Shown piece by piece: positions 1-9,146 of a stretch of 64,000 nt of DNA. A program made the position numbers and the translations under genes. Source of the stretch: Sphingobium sp. YR768 (GTDB lineage Bacteria; Pseudomonadota; Alphaproteobacteria; Sphingomonadales; Sphingomonadaceae); NCBI RefSeq assembly GCF_900111125.1, contig NZ_FOGE01000005.1, forward strand, positions 177,045 through 241,044. The letters run 5' to 3'. The notes below the pieces were generated by a model. That model was not told the origin of the DNA and searched no databases. It saw only the letters and a list, made by a program, of their open reading frames with translations. Each line of letters opens with the position of its first letter. Positions within the stretch are counted from its first letter, which is position 1.

Positions 1-694
1 CATGCTGCCGGAACACCAGCGGATCGACGATGAGCTGTACGTCTCGCATCGCGCAGGCCGGGCCTTCGCAACCGAGGTCGCGGCGCAAAATGGCCGCCGA
101 CAATTTCGCCATCGGCGCGACCTGCCGCATCCCGCCTGGCATGCCCCGGAAGGCCATAACACCCCCGGCACGCTCGAGCTGCCCTGCATAGATGCGCAGC
201 GTTTCGACCGGCATGGAGGACGACACAAACAGCACCGGAACCCAGCGTTTCGTGCCGCCCGTGGTCACGACCCCTGCCAGCGCCGCCTCTTCGGGCTGTT
301 CAAGGCCCAAAGCCTGCGCGATACGACGGCTGGCGGTTTCCCGCTCGATGGCCAGTGCTTCGCGCGCCGCCGCGACATCGGCCTCCACCCGTTTCTCCAT
401 GGCGGGGGCCTGCTTGCGCCTGTTGATACCCTCGAAGGCGCGGCGCTCCGCGCCAGCGTCCGCTTTTGAAGGCACAACGGGCGAGGCTTTCGTTGAAGCC
501 TTGGTCTTGGCCGCAGCCCGCTTCACGCGCTCCATAGCCGCCTCACCGTAATCCTGGATGCGAGTACGCGCATTTTCGCTTGTCGGCTGATCGGCTACGG
601 CCCGCGGTTCACTTGCACGCACCGATGCGGGGTCGATCGTGAGAGCCGCCAGAAGCAGGGCGCGGCTAGTTGCTGATCGTCTGCATATGGGCAT
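1..694 (-). CDS. trbC: TrbC-family F-type pilus assembly protein, C-terminus beyond window
   Basis: Periplasmic protein of F-type conjugative pilus assembly. The frame is open to the window edge with no stop, so the end is missing. The chosen start is ATG at 694, inside the end of the upstream traN-like gene (29-base overlap); it gives a basic then hydrophobic N-terminus (MPICRRSATSRALLLAAL) that looks like a signal peptide. A charged Ala/Lys-rich linker follows, then the family core seen as 'WVPVLFVSSSMPVETLR', 'RAGGVMAFRGMPGG' and 'VQLIVDPLVFRQ'. The place after traU and traN matches the F operon, where trbC is near traN. Assignment is by motif and context; an in-frame start further inside is possible. 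Confidence 0.8.
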   Translation of the reverse strand, partial: MPICRRSATSRALLLAALTIDPASVRASEPRAVADQPTSENARTRIQDYGEAAMERVKRAAAKTKASTKASPVVPSKADAGAERRAFEGINRRKQAPAMEKRVEADVAAAREALAIERETASRRIAQALGLEQPEEAALAGVVTTGGTKRWVPVLFVSSSMPVETLRIYAGQLERAGGVMAFRGMPGGMRQVAPMAKLSAAILRRDLGCEGPACAMRDVQLIVDPLVFRQH

Positions 695-1760
695 CGATCT
701 TGTCCTTCATATCGATCTGGATTTCGAATTGGGCGCGTGCCTCGATTTCCGCATAATATTCGGAGAGGTCCATTTTGCTGAAGTCGAGCGCCTGGAATTC
801 TTCTGGCGTAAATCCCCGGCAATAGGGTTCCTTGGGTGTACCCCAGCCAATTGCACTGAAGGCTTTGAGTTGAGGCCGACCCTGTTCCTGGATGATACGG
901 CCAAGTTTGGTGTTGAAGCAGCAGTGGCCCCGGGCCTTCTGCACGCAGATGCCCAGGATCTTCGAGGAGCAATAGCTGCCCACCTCATGGCACATGCCCG
1001 AGCCGCGCAGCATGCCCACTTCCATGTCCTGTTGGTCGCAGCCCTGGAGCAGCACCTCGATCATGAAATTGACGGCCAGGCTGATCGCGATCGATGTCGG
1101 ATCGATGCCGACGATGATTGCGTTGGCACCGGCACTGGCGGCCTGACTCGCCGTCGCGCCGGCCTTGAAGGCGGTATACGCGGCCTTCATGCCGGTGAAG
1201 ACGCCCTTGGCGACCGCGATCTTGGTCGAAATAGACGAGATCGAGCCGCCCATGCCGTCTTTTACGATCTTGCCCTTGTCCTTGCAGCAATTCTGGAACG
1301 TGGTGCTGAGACCCGCTGGCCGGCAACGTGCCGCGCGTCCGGAGAAGATCTCGATCGTGCCGAGGCAATTGCCGTCGGCATCGACGCCCCCATCCGCATC
1401 GACTCCCGGATCGTCGACCGGCGGCTCCTCGACGACGGGATTGGCGCTGGTGTTGATGCAGGCATTGGCCGAGCAGCTTGGCGCGCCGCCGCTTGCCGGT
1501 ACGGCGCAGGCATAGTGATCGCCGAGTGGGCAGTGCATCGTCCCGGCCGGATCCGCCTCGCAGCGTGTTTCGCCGATCGGACACAGCCATCCGCCTGAAC
1601 CGGTCAGGTGACAGCTCGCCGTTTCGCCGTCGTCGGCCGCATCGCCATTGCCGTTCAAATCAACCGCGCATAATTGCTGGGCCATGGCAGTCGCCGGGAA
1701 CAGCGGCAGGCTCGCTGCGACAAGCAGGAGCGTCGAAAGAAAGGCGCGCACGGGCGTCAT
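666..1760 (-). CDS. traN: TraN-like protein, cysteine-rich C-terminal half
   Basis: Outer-membrane mating-pair stabilisation protein of F-type transfer, here the part that carries the conserved TraN C-terminus. 364 residues. A signal peptide is visible at 1-27 (ending 'PATAMAQQ'). Cys-rich segments include 'FQNCCKDKGKIV', 'GHCCFNTKLGRIIQEQGR' and 'GWGTPKEPYCRGFTPEEFQ', which are hallmarks of the TraN C-terminal domain. It overlaps the upstream gene by ATGA at 1757-1760, so the two are probably translationally coupled. The upstream gene has TraN N-terminal character, so TraN function may need both products, each with its own export signal. The family is secure; the split is discussed in the findings. 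Confidence 0.82.
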   Translation of the reverse strand: MTPVRAFLSTLLLVAASLPLFPATAMAQQLCAVDLNGNGDAADDGETASCHLTGSGGWLCPIGETRCEADPAGTMHCPLGDHYACAVPASGGAPSCSANACINTSANPVVEEPPVDDPGVDADGGVDADGNCLGTIEIFSGRAARCRPAGLSTTFQNCCKDKGKIVKDGMGGSISSISTKIAVAKGVFTGMKAAYTAFKAGATASQAASAGANAIIVGIDPTSIAISLAVNFMIEVLLQGCDQQDMEVGMLRGSGMCHEVGSYCSSKILGICVQKARGHCCFNTKLGRIIQEQGRPQLKAFSAIGWGTPKEPYCRGFTPEEFQALDFSKMDLSEYYAEIEARAQFEIQIDMKDKIDAHMQTISN

Positions 1761-3688
1761 CGAGTCGTTCCCGTGCAGACCAAGTCCGCGCCGCCGAGGC
1801 GCACCGTCTGCATCATCACCACCGCTTCGGGAAAATCATCAATGCAGCCGCAACCCTGCACCAGCTCCTCGCCCTCGCCGGCGGGGCAAACATTACTGTC
1901 CTGGCAGGCGTGATAGAAAGTGTCCCAGCCGGTCGGGTTCGTCTGTTTCGAACCGGTCACGCCGTCCGGGGCCGCGGCGCTATTGGCTTGCGCCTTGCGG
2001 GTCTTGCAGATGGGCTCGCAGGCATTGACGCTGCCAGACACAGGAAGGGCGAAATTGCGAGTGTTAAGGCTATAGCCGCCATCGGCATTCCTCACCCGAT
2101 CGGCCAGCAGCGTCTCTGTCGAATGGTCGATGATATAGGCGCCGCGCGATAGATCGGGCTGTGGGACGGTGCTCTGGTCGATCGTGCAGGCATAATTGCG
2201 CCGGCGTTCAAAGAAATCGCGGCTGATCGAGGTCGTGCAGGTGCCAGTGCCGATCAACCGGGTCTGGGGCAGGGGGGTAAGTCCCGTCTTGATGCCGTTG
2301 CGGTAGGTGACGACGCCGTCGACCTCTTCGTTGTCGAGACGGCATGTGTCGTTCGACGCATAGCCCGAACAGGTATCGACAAGCTGCTCGGTCGTTTTGC
2401 AGCCGGCGTCCACTTTCGCTTCGATCGAGGCATAGGCTTCGCCGCCATCGGCGACCGCGGCACGCAACCAGATATCGTGATCGCCTTGCGTCAGCTTTGC
2501 TGTGAGATCGAGATTGGGATCGACATAGAAGGCGCCCTTCTTCTCGCATTTGCCTGGCGGCAAACCCGTTCCGGTCCATGTTTGCGGTCCGGAACCGATC
2601 AATTCGCCATCGATCCGTATCTGCGCCCAGTCGTCACCGCCAAAGCGGGTCAGAAGAACCTGCTGAAGCCTTTCGGCGTCCTTGACCCGCAGCGTCATAT
2701 GAAAATCAATGAGGGTGCAGGATCTTCCCGAGAGGCTGTTGTCGCTCGGGGAGCCCATGACAAAGGTACGGCTGCTGGAATTTGAGGCATAGGTCGCGTA
2801 GCCGCCGGACACGCGATCGATGATCTTTTCCGGAGTCATCTCCTCCTGCGCGATCTGCCGAGAGATGGTGCAGTTTCGGCTCACCTGCGACGTACCGGTT
2901 CCGCTCGAAGAAGCGGAAAGTGCCTGGAACACGCTGCTCGCTTGCGCTGCGCTATAGGCATCGCCAGCTATGGCGCCGGGATTGGCCTTGTACGCCGTGC
3001 CCCCGATCCGGGGCTCTGCGCTGCACGATGTCGTTTGCGCGCCAGTATAGCGGATGACCGGGCCGTCGACGGAGGCCTGCGCGACGCCGATGCGCGGATC
3101 GGCCGTGGTGAGGGCGCCGACCACGCCGCCGCCCAGATCCTTGAGCACCGAGGCCATGTTACTCCAAACCAGATTGCTGCCGCAGCTATTGTTGACGCAG
3201 TAACAACCGGCAAGATCGGTCAACTCGACCTCGGACAGCTTCAACGATCCCGAGGCGGAAGCGTCCCAGCGCAAGAAGCGGCACGCATCCCAGGTGCCCG
3301 GCGTGCAGGAGATGATCCCGTTCGCACAAATTCCCGAGGCAGGGACAGGGACGGCCAATGCCTCATCGAACCTGCCGTCGAGATCGCTGTCCCGCGAGAT
3401 GCTGAGCGTGCCGATATCGCCGGTGCCATTGGGCTGCGCGAGCAGTTCGAGCAGTGTCGCGCTTTTCTGGCAGGCAAGGTTGGGCGTGAACGCCTTCGTG
3501 GTATCGACCGTGGTGATGGGCTGTCCCGCCAGCCCCGGTGTAACGTAATTGCCGAGCAGTGCGTCGCTGTCCGCGCTCTTCGCCCGCGCGGTCGCCGCTG
3601 CAGCGCGGGCGCGGTCCTGCGCCGTCTGCGCATGAAGCGGAGCAGGCAGGCTGAGCGCTGCAACAAGGACGAGGGCAGATGGCCTCAT
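1757..3688 (-). CDS. traN: TraN-like protein, N-terminal half or separate TraN-family protein
   Basis: 643 residues with a clear signal peptide (MRPSALVLVAALSLPAPLHAQ). It is rich in paired cysteines (for example 'LAGCYCVNNSCGSN', 'CQDSNVCPAG', 'LVQGCGCIDDF'), as in the middle of long TraN proteins, and lacks the 'CCFNTKL...RIIQEQGR' block found in the next gene. It starts in an ATGA overlap with the 108-residue gene upstream and ends in an ATGA overlap with the second TraN-like gene. It would be exported to the periplasm or outer membrane and take part in recipient contact; that is inference from family and place. It could instead be a separate adhesin-like accessory protein. Confidence 0.68.
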   Translation of the reverse strand: MRPSALVLVAALSLPAPLHAQTAQDRARAAAATARAKSADSDALLGNYVTPGLAGQPITTVDTTKAFTPNLACQKSATLLELLAQPNGTGDIGTLSISRDSDLDGRFDEALAVPVPASGICANGIISCTPGTWDACRFLRWDASASGSLKLSEVELTDLAGCYCVNNSCGSNLVWSNMASVLKDLGGGVVGALTTADPRIGVAQASVDGPVIRYTGAQTTSCSAEPRIGGTAYKANPGAIAGDAYSAAQASSVFQALSASSSGTGTSQVSRNCTISRQIAQEEMTPEKIIDRVSGGYATYASNSSSRTFVMGSPSDNSLSGRSCTLIDFHMTLRVKDAERLQQVLLTRFGGDDWAQIRIDGELIGSGPQTWTGTGLPPGKCEKKGAFYVDPNLDLTAKLTQGDHDIWLRAAVADGGEAYASIEAKVDAGCKTTEQLVDTCSGYASNDTCRLDNEEVDGVVTYRNGIKTGLTPLPQTRLIGTGTCTTSISRDFFERRRNYACTIDQSTVPQPDLSRGAYIIDHSTETLLADRVRNADGGYSLNTRNFALPVSGSVNACEPICKTRKAQANSAAAPDGVTGSKQTNPTGWDTFYHACQDSNVCPAGEGEELVQGCGCIDDFPEAVVMMQTVRLGGADLVCTGTTR

Positions 3689-4011
3689 GGCCGGATCTCG
3701 CTCAATGCGATCTGCCGCGACCCGCGCCGCAGCCGGAACAGAAACACAGTTGGAACAGGCTCGGCAAGCTCTGCCCGGAACACGGCCTGACCTTCAAAAA
3801 CGGTCAGCGTGGCCACGACCATATGCGGCGAGGAGGGGGACGCCGCACTGTCGTCTGCATGTGTGGCCACGCCGACCGCCCGACCGATGCCGCAGGGGGG
3901 ATGCGACGCCGGCCTGACCGCATGGGGAACGCCTGGCTCGATGGAATGACGGGCAGACCATCGGCTGATGCCAGGCGATGACATACGGATCGGGAGAAAC
4001 GGCCTGCTCAT
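3685..4011 (-). CDS. small protein between traU and traN, unknown
   Basis: 108 residues, no family recognised. It is supported by its junctions: it begins in an ATGA overlap with the stop of traU (4008-4011) and ends in an ATGAG overlap with the start of the next gene (3685-3688), the pattern used throughout this operon. The C-terminal half contains a beta-rich looking stretch ('VVATLTVFEGQAVFRAELAE', then 'TVFLFRLRRGSRQIALSEI'); the N-terminal half is Pro/Ser/His-rich. No signal peptide is obvious. An internal Met start at residue 10 is possible. It may be an accessory transfer protein. Confidence 0.55.
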   Translation of the reverse strand: MSRPFLPIRMSSPGISRWSARHSIEPGVPHAVRPASHPPCGIGRAVGVATHADDSAASPSSPHMVVATLTVFEGQAVFRAELAEPVPTVFLFRLRRGSRQIALSEIRP

Positions 4012-5021
4012 GGCGTCGATACCCCGGCGCAGCAGATCGTCTTTTCAAACAGCATGAATTGCGCATTGTCCTTGCCGGGCGCATGCTTGGCGCTGGTCCA
4101 GAGCGCTCCGGGCCGCCCGACATTGACGCACTGGCCGCCCTTGACCGGCTCCATCAGCTGGAACTTGTAGCGGCTCTTGGTCCAGACCGGCTGGGGGATG
4201 AAGGAGCAGCCGTCCGCCGAACTGACCGTGAGTGCGCCAAGCCGCCCCATCATGAAGACGCCGCGGGCGGCCAGACCCGCCCAGGCCTCGACACTGTCCC
4301 CGAAATGGATGTCGCCGGCGATCGGATAGGTCGCCCCCCAGCTCCCCATGCACCAGAAGAGCGGATCGACGACCTTACCGGCGGCCGCAGCGGCGCTGTC
4401 GGCCATGCAGGCCAAGCCTGCGGCCGGATTGCCGAACAGGATCGCCTCGGGCTGGATGATCGCGCCCAGCGTCGCCGACTGCCATGTCGGCAGAACTTCG
4501 GTGATCAGCGCCACATCGAAGCCATTATCCTCGATGCAGGGCAGGTCGGTGAACATGTCGAGCATCTTCCAGACCGGCGCGATATAATAGTGCATCTGGG
4601 CGAACATCTTGGCGGTGTTGGTGCCGTCGGCGAGGCTGCTTTGGCTCCCCTGCAACTTGCCGCCGGTCGGCATGATGTCGGCGCCAAGCGCCATCATGCA
4701 GCCGGGCTCGGTCACCACGTCGACCATGCGATTGGGCGACCAGAAACTGACCTTAACCCCGAACCAGAAGGTCACGCCTTTGCGACAGGCGCATAAAGGT
4801 TTGGAAGCTGATTGCGCATCGAGCGCCTTGCCGAGCGGATCGCTGGGACCGACCTTCACCCCGCCGATGGTGATCGGGAAGATGCAGTTCCAGCGAACTT
4901 TGGTGATCGGATTGAACACCGTGCCCGCCTCGCATTTAGAGGCCTGGGCCGGTGATGCGATCGCCAGCGCGGCAAAGGCGGAGCCGAGCGTTAGGATGTT
5001 TCGGATCGAGAGCATCCTCAT
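4008..5021 (-). CDS. traU: TraU, F-type mating-pair/pilus assembly protein
   Basis: 337 residues, near the usual TraU length. TraU is a periplasmic Cys-rich protein needed for F-type DNA transfer and mating-pair function. A signal peptide (MRMLSIRNILTLGSAFAALA...SPAQA) is followed by the typical core: 'FNPITKVRWNCIFPITIGG', 'PLCACRKGVTFWFGVKVSFW', 'VTEPGCMMALGADI' and a C-terminal 'TICCAG'. Many cysteines fit dependence on the operon's DsbC-like isomerase. It is coupled to traW upstream (overlap 5018-5021) and to the small gene downstream. Confidence 0.93.
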   Translation of the reverse strand: MRMLSIRNILTLGSAFAALAIASPAQASKCEAGTVFNPITKVRWNCIFPITIGGVKVGPSDPLGKALDAQSASKPLCACRKGVTFWFGVKVSFWSPNRMVDVVTEPGCMMALGADIMPTGGKLQGSQSSLADGTNTAKMFAQMHYYIAPVWKMLDMFTDLPCIEDNGFDVALITEVLPTWQSATLGAIIQPEAILFGNPAAGLACMADSAAAAAGKVVDPLFWCMGSWGATYPIAGDIHFGDSVEAWAGLAARGVFMMGRLGALTVSSADGCSFIPQPVWTKSRYKFQLMEPVKGGQCVNVGRPGALWTSAKHAPGKDNAQFMLFEKTICCAGVSTP

Positions 5022-5674
5022 CGCGCGGCCCTCCGCTGGTTTGGGGGCATGGCGACTTCGGTCAGCACCAGCTTCTGTCCCGTCTGCGCGACGATCACCG
5101 GCGCGACGGTCAGGCCGAGCCGCGCCTTGACGCGCTCCTCAAGCAGGAACAGCGCGCGGCCGTGGCGCTCGCCAAGCGTCATCGCGTCGGCGTCCTTGGC
5201 GGCGCCGGCGGCGAACAGGATGAAATCGGCGGGCCTTGCGGTACGTAGCGCCCAGGCGAGATCGTGAGGGTGCACGACAATGAGTCGCTGCGGGAGCGAG
5301 ACATAAGCGAGCGGATTGAAGCTGTAGCCTTTTGCGTAGAGCAGCTTCCCATCAGGTAGGCGGATGTCCTGATCGAGGGTATAGAAGGGGATCACCGAGC
5401 GGTTCCGGTCGGCTTGTGCGATCCCCAGCGTGGCTGCCTTCATCGCGGACCAGCCTGCGCGCGGACCGAAAGCGGTTTTCATATCGGGAACATGGGCTGC
5501 CCGGCCCTCGATCTCGCTCAGCGCATCGGGTTCCGCGATCGGCCAGGTGCGGCCGATGGTGCTGGTCGCGGCCGTGACTACCGAGGGTGTCATCAGCGCC
5601 AGTGCCGACAGGGCCAACAGTCCTGAGAGAGCTTGGAGACGGCGGACAGGGCGGCGCACCGATCTAGCGACCAT
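5018..5674 (-). CDS. traW: TraW, F-type pilus assembly protein
   Basis: 218 residues, the usual TraW size. TraW is a periplasmic protein that works with TrbC in F pilus assembly. The N-terminus has arginines and a hydrophobic run (ALSGLLALSALALMTPSVVTA) fitting a signal peptide. The TraW core is visible: 'IGRTWPIAEPDALSEIEGRA', 'YTLDQDIRLPDGKLLYAKGY', 'NPLAYVSLPQRLIVVHPHD' and 'RLGLTVAPVIVAQTGQKLVL'. It overlaps the small gene before it (5664-5674) and traU after it. A TraW-traU-traN-trbC block is the standard F-type order. Confidence 0.92.
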   Translation of the reverse strand: MVARSVRRPVRRLQALSGLLALSALALMTPSVVTAATSTIGRTWPIAEPDALSEIEGRAAHVPDMKTAFGPRAGWSAMKAATLGIAQADRNRSVIPFYTLDQDIRLPDGKLLYAKGYSFNPLAYVSLPQRLIVVHPHDLAWALRTARPADFILFAAGAAKDADAMTLGERHGRALFLLEERVKARLGLTVAPVIVAQTGQKLVLTEVAMPPNQRRAAR

Positions 5675-5900
5675 GACGCCGTCTCCAATAGGGCTCGCGG
5701 CTATCGCGATCCTCGCCGATGATGGAGGTGATCAGCGCCGCTGTTGCGACGATCGCCGTGAGTACGACAAGAGCCCGGAACAGGCCTGGCACGTCGGGCA
5801 ACTGCCAGGAGATAGAGCACTGCACGAGCAGCAAGCCCTGGCTGCCGACAAGGAGGCGGATGGACCCAGGCGCTGGCGTGGAGGAGAAAATGCCGTTCAT
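5664..5900 (-). CDS. small membrane protein in the tra operon
   Basis: 78 residues from ATG at 5900. This start is chosen because it makes an ATGA overlap with the stop of the upstream gene (5897-5900), as at other junctions here; the open frame reaches farther upstream but that part would be antiparallel noise. One membrane segment is clear near residues 40-58 ('LFRALVVLTAIVATAALITSII'-like run), ending in a basic tail. It sits where F plasmids carry trbI, but it is shorter and I do not recognise it as TrbI. Role unknown; perhaps an inner-membrane accessory of the secretion channel. Confidence 0.55.
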   Translation of the reverse strand: MNGIFSSTPAPGSIRLLVGSQGLLLVQCSISWQLPDVPGLFRALVVLTAIVATAALITSIIGEDRDSREPYWRRRHGR

Positions 5901-6304
5901 ACCGGTTCGACCTCTGCCGGCTCGGAACGAACCGGAAGACGGCAGAACAGCTTGAATCCGGCGTCTGCGACGACAGGCCCAAGGCAGACAATACCAAGCC
6001 ACAAAGCGTAGACGACGACGGGACGGCCGAGCAGAAACATCAACGGAATGAGCGGAAAAACGGCGCAGCAGATCTGCATGATGGGACCCAGCACGGGGAT
6101 GCGTCGAGCGTCCTTCAGAAACCCTGCTATCAACTCGTCAGCCGTCTCAAGGCTGCGCGCGCACTCGCCGTTGGTCTCGTGAAGCGACAGGATCGCGCGA
6201 CCCAGAAAATCATTCTGACTCTCTCCAGGATAGCGCTTGCAGCGGCAGATCGCCCCGATGTCGTCGATCATTTTGGGTGTGAAGGGTTCGATCCTGTCGG
6301 TCAT
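5897..6304 (-). CDS. small protein with C-terminal membrane segments, unknown
   Basis: 135 residues from ATG at 6304 (MTDRIEPFTPKMIDDIG), chosen because it overlaps the preceding stop as ATGA (6301-6304). The N-terminal half is soluble and charged with Cys at 'AICRCKR'. The C-terminal half has two hydrophobic runs ('IMQICCAVFPLIPLMFLL' and 'VVYALWLGIVCLGPVV'), so it is probably an inner-membrane protein. No family recognised. It is part of a run of three overlapping small genes between traC and traW. Confidence 0.55.
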   Translation of the reverse strand: MTDRIEPFTPKMIDDIGAICRCKRYPGESQNDFLGRAILSLHETNGECARSLETADELIAGFLKDARRIPVLGPIMQICCAVFPLIPLMFLLGRPVVVYALWLGIVCLGPVVADAGFKLFCRLPVRSEPAEVEPV

Positions 6305-6630
6305 TTGCGCCTCCAGCGCGACAAACGCGTGAGAAGTATCCCGCATGCGCCCGACAAGCCGATGAGAAGCATCCCGCTCGCAAAGCATGCGCCGGCGACG
6401 ATAAGCCCTGTGCGAATGGTCTGAAGCGGCGGCTGGTCGAGCGCGAGGCCGGCCGCGACGACGAGGCTGGCCATCATGCAGGTCTCAATGCCCACCAGGC
6501 GCAGCCGCCATTGGAAGGCGGCAGCTTCCGCGCGGCTGGCGATGCGGGCCTCGATCATTGCCTCGATCGCGGGGTCCTTTTCCCAGTCGAGCGCCAACTG
6601 ATCAGGATGGGGCGCGGGCTTGTGCGTCAT
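6301..6630 (-). CDS. small two-helix membrane protein in the tra operon
   Basis: 109 residues from ATG at 6630 (MTHKPAPHPDQLALDWEKD), overlapping the traC stop as ATGA (6627-6630). After a charged N-terminus there are two membrane segments ('CMMASLVVAAGLALDQ' and 'GLIVAGACFASGMLLIGLSG') and a basic end (LTRLSRWRRK). No family recognised. Its place directly after the secretion ATPase gene suggests an inner-membrane helper, which is inference only. Confidence 0.57.
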   Translation of the reverse strand: MTHKPAPHPDQLALDWEKDPAIEAMIEARIASRAEAAAFQWRLRLVGIETCMMASLVVAAGLALDQPPLQTIRTGLIVAGACFASGMLLIGLSGACGILLTRLSRWRRK

Positions 6631-9146
6631 GCCGCCCTCCAGTTCCCGGCAGCGCCGCCAAGCACCTGAGCGGGATCGACGCTGGCCAATTCGCACACCG
6701 CCTCCAACGGGTTGCGGCCGGCCCGCGCCAGGGCTTCGAACGCGGCAACCTCATTGGGCGCTGAAGTATTGATCCAGTAGCTGAAGGGGTCGACTACAAG
6801 CCGTGCGATCCCGAGCCCAAGCGGACTGTCGATGAAGACTTCCGAATAATTGGGCTTGGCGTTCCTGACCGATTTCAGGAGATCGAGGACGAAGCCCGAA
6901 TAGTCGAGGATTTTGTTGTCCACCGCCTTGTCGTAGGTGGAACCCTGCAACAGGAATTTGGTGGCGGCATTTTCCAGGATCACCTGGCCGGTGCCGCCGA
7001 AGAGCATCAGGTCGTTCATGCTCTGCAGCACGATGCCGAAGCTGCCCTGATATTTGCGCGCGCGGCGATAGCCCTGGCCGAAGGCCTCGGCGAGGCGGGA
7101 GAGATCCTGCCCGTCGCTGCGGGTCATGAACTGCGCGGCCTCGTCGCACAGCACGAAACGGGGTTTGTCGCGCGCCGAAAGGTAGAGGTCCTGGGTGACG
7201 GCGTTCACTACCACCATCACGATCACATTGAAGAGGTCGGGAAGGGCTTTGAGCCGTTCGAGCTCCAGCACTACGAACTCATCGCGGGAGATGTCGAGCG
7301 TCGAAGGCCCGTTGAAGAAATGGCCATAAGCGCCCTGCGACCCGAAATCGCGCAGGTTGAAGGCCAGTTCGCGCGCGACCGGCACGAGATGGTCGACCCG
7401 GTCGAGGTCGGAGGCTGCATTGTCGGGATAGCGGCCGAGCCAGTCGCGCACCGCATCGATGCCGTCTTCGCCGCGCCCGCTGTCCACCGTCCACTGGACG
7501 GCGGATTTGAGGAGGTTCCATTCCGAAGTCGTGACGGGCTTGCGGGTAGAGGCATTGGCCATTTCAGCGACGATCGCGACGGCCATGGCAATGGCCGACT
7601 GCTTGTCCTCGCCATCGAGCGCGAGCCCCATGTCGAAGGGGTTGAGCACAAGGCGCTCCTCGCCGATGTCGATATAGCGGCCCGAGCAAAGCGTGCAGAG
7701 CTTGCGGTAACTGCCGCCGATATCGATGATCCGGATGAGCGCGCCCTGCGCATAATATTGCTGGCACAGGTTGTTGAGCAGGAAGCTTTTGCCCGCGCCG
7801 CTCTCGGCCGAGACGATGAAGTTGTAGTTGTTGATGCGCGGATCGAAGAGATCGAGCGTGATGAGCTGGCCCTTACGCCCGACATAGAGCAGGGCCGGGC
7901 GCCCGCCGCCGCGAAAATCGGTCTGGACCGGCGCCATGAGGCTCGCGGCCTTGACCGGCATGCGAAAATCGCGCTCCAGTAGTTTCAACGTCTGCTTCTC
8001 GGGATAGAGCCCGAAGGGTAGGCTGGCGGCAAGCAGCACGGGAAGCAGATAGCTCTCCTCCTGCACCATGAATGGCAGGGGTTCCGATTCCCACAATCGC
8101 TTGGCGCGCGCCGCCATCTCGCGCGCCTGGGCGCTGTCGCGGCCGAACACCCACATGGTCGGGATCACCGAGACAAACCGGCTGTTCGACGCCTCGTCGA
8201 GAATCCAGCCGATCTCCTCGATCTGCTTGCCGACCTCGACCGCGAAACTGCCCGCCGCCTTCTGCGCCGAAAGGATTTGCGCGCGCTTGTGGATTTCGAA
8301 CTGCGAATGATCGAACAGGACCGAGAGGCAATAGAGGAATGGCCCACCAATCTGGTCACTGTCCTCCGCTGAGCCACGCATCCCGCCCATGAGGCGGTTG
8401 GCGCGCTCGGCGGTGATCCGGCGGGCGGGCGCCTTAGGCGTGAGGCAGCGCGCCACTTGATTGCCGAGAAAGACCTCAGGGCCTTCGAAGCAGAGGTCCG
8501 GGCCGGCCTCGATGATCTGCCGCGCGATCGAGGGGGCGGGCATGCCGCCCATGCTTTCACTGAGGAATACCCCCGGCGCGGGCGAAAAGATGCCGTTGAA
8601 GATCCGGCGATAGAAGCTGACCAGCTCGTCGGGGGGCAAGCGGCGGATACCCATCTTCGCCAGCTGCTCCTCCACCTGGCGGCGCAGGTCGGCGCCGAGG
8701 CTGACCCGCGTCTTGATCGAGAGAAAAAGCCGGAAATCGCGCACTGGGATGGCATGGAGCGCATCGAGCCCCCTAGTTCCGCCGCGCAGATACTCCGCCG
8801 TTCGCCGGGCGGAGGCCTGGACCAGCGGGTCTGGCCGGACCTTCAAATCGAGATAGGCGTCGAGCGCCGGATCGATCAGCGGATCGGCGAAGGTGATGAG
8901 CTGGAGGACCGTGCCTTCGGGGAAATGGATATTGAGCAGCCCGAGCAACGCCTGTTGCACATGGGCGAACATATAGGCGGAAGGGACCAGCTCCCAGGCC
9001 TGGCCCCAGCCGTCGTCAATGCACAGGAACGCCTCTTCCTCCTCGACCCAGGCGACCATCGGCAGGAAGTCGGAATAGGCGTCGCGTGTCACGGCGGCGC
9101 GCAGCCGCTGATAGCTCAGGTTCTTGTGAGCAGACCGCGCGTTCAT
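6627..9146 (-). CDS. traC: TraC, F-type conjugation ATPase (VirB4 family)
   Basis: 839 residues, the usual TraC length. TraC is the cytoplasmic ATPase of the F-type secretion channel and drives pilus assembly. A Walker A motif is visible near residue 452 ('SAESGAGKSFLLNN') and a Walker B near residue 668 ('RFVLCDEAAQFM'). The N-terminal VirB4-like domain covers about 1-400 and includes 'MVAWVEEEEAFLCIDDGWGQ'. It overlaps traV upstream (9143-9146) and the small membrane gene downstream. Length and motifs are intact, so it is probably functional. Confidence 0.95.
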   Translation of the reverse strand: MNARSAHKNLSYQRLRAAVTRDAYSDFLPMVAWVEEEEAFLCIDDGWGQAWELVPSAYMFAHVQQALLGLLNIHFPEGTVLQLITFADPLIDPALDAYLDLKVRPDPLVQASARRTAEYLRGGTRGLDALHAIPVRDFRLFLSIKTRVSLGADLRRQVEEQLAKMGIRRLPPDELVSFYRRIFNGIFSPAPGVFLSESMGGMPAPSIARQIIEAGPDLCFEGPEVFLGNQVARCLTPKAPARRITAERANRLMGGMRGSAEDSDQIGGPFLYCLSVLFDHSQFEIHKRAQILSAQKAAGSFAVEVGKQIEEIGWILDEASNSRFVSVIPTMWVFGRDSAQAREMAARAKRLWESEPLPFMVQEESYLLPVLLAASLPFGLYPEKQTLKLLERDFRMPVKAASLMAPVQTDFRGGGRPALLYVGRKGQLITLDLFDPRINNYNFIVSAESGAGKSFLLNNLCQQYYAQGALIRIIDIGGSYRKLCTLCSGRYIDIGEERLVLNPFDMGLALDGEDKQSAIAMAVAIVAEMANASTRKPVTTSEWNLLKSAVQWTVDSGRGEDGIDAVRDWLGRYPDNAASDLDRVDHLVPVARELAFNLRDFGSQGAYGHFFNGPSTLDISRDEFVVLELERLKALPDLFNVIVMVVVNAVTQDLYLSARDKPRFVLCDEAAQFMTRSDGQDLSRLAEAFGQGYRRARKYQGSFGIVLQSMNDLMLFGGTGQVILENAATKFLLQGSTYDKAVDNKILDYSGFVLDLLKSVRNAKPNYSEVFIDSPLGLGIARLVVDPFSYWINTSAPNEVAAFEALARAGRNPLEAVCELASVDPAQVLGGAAGNWRAA

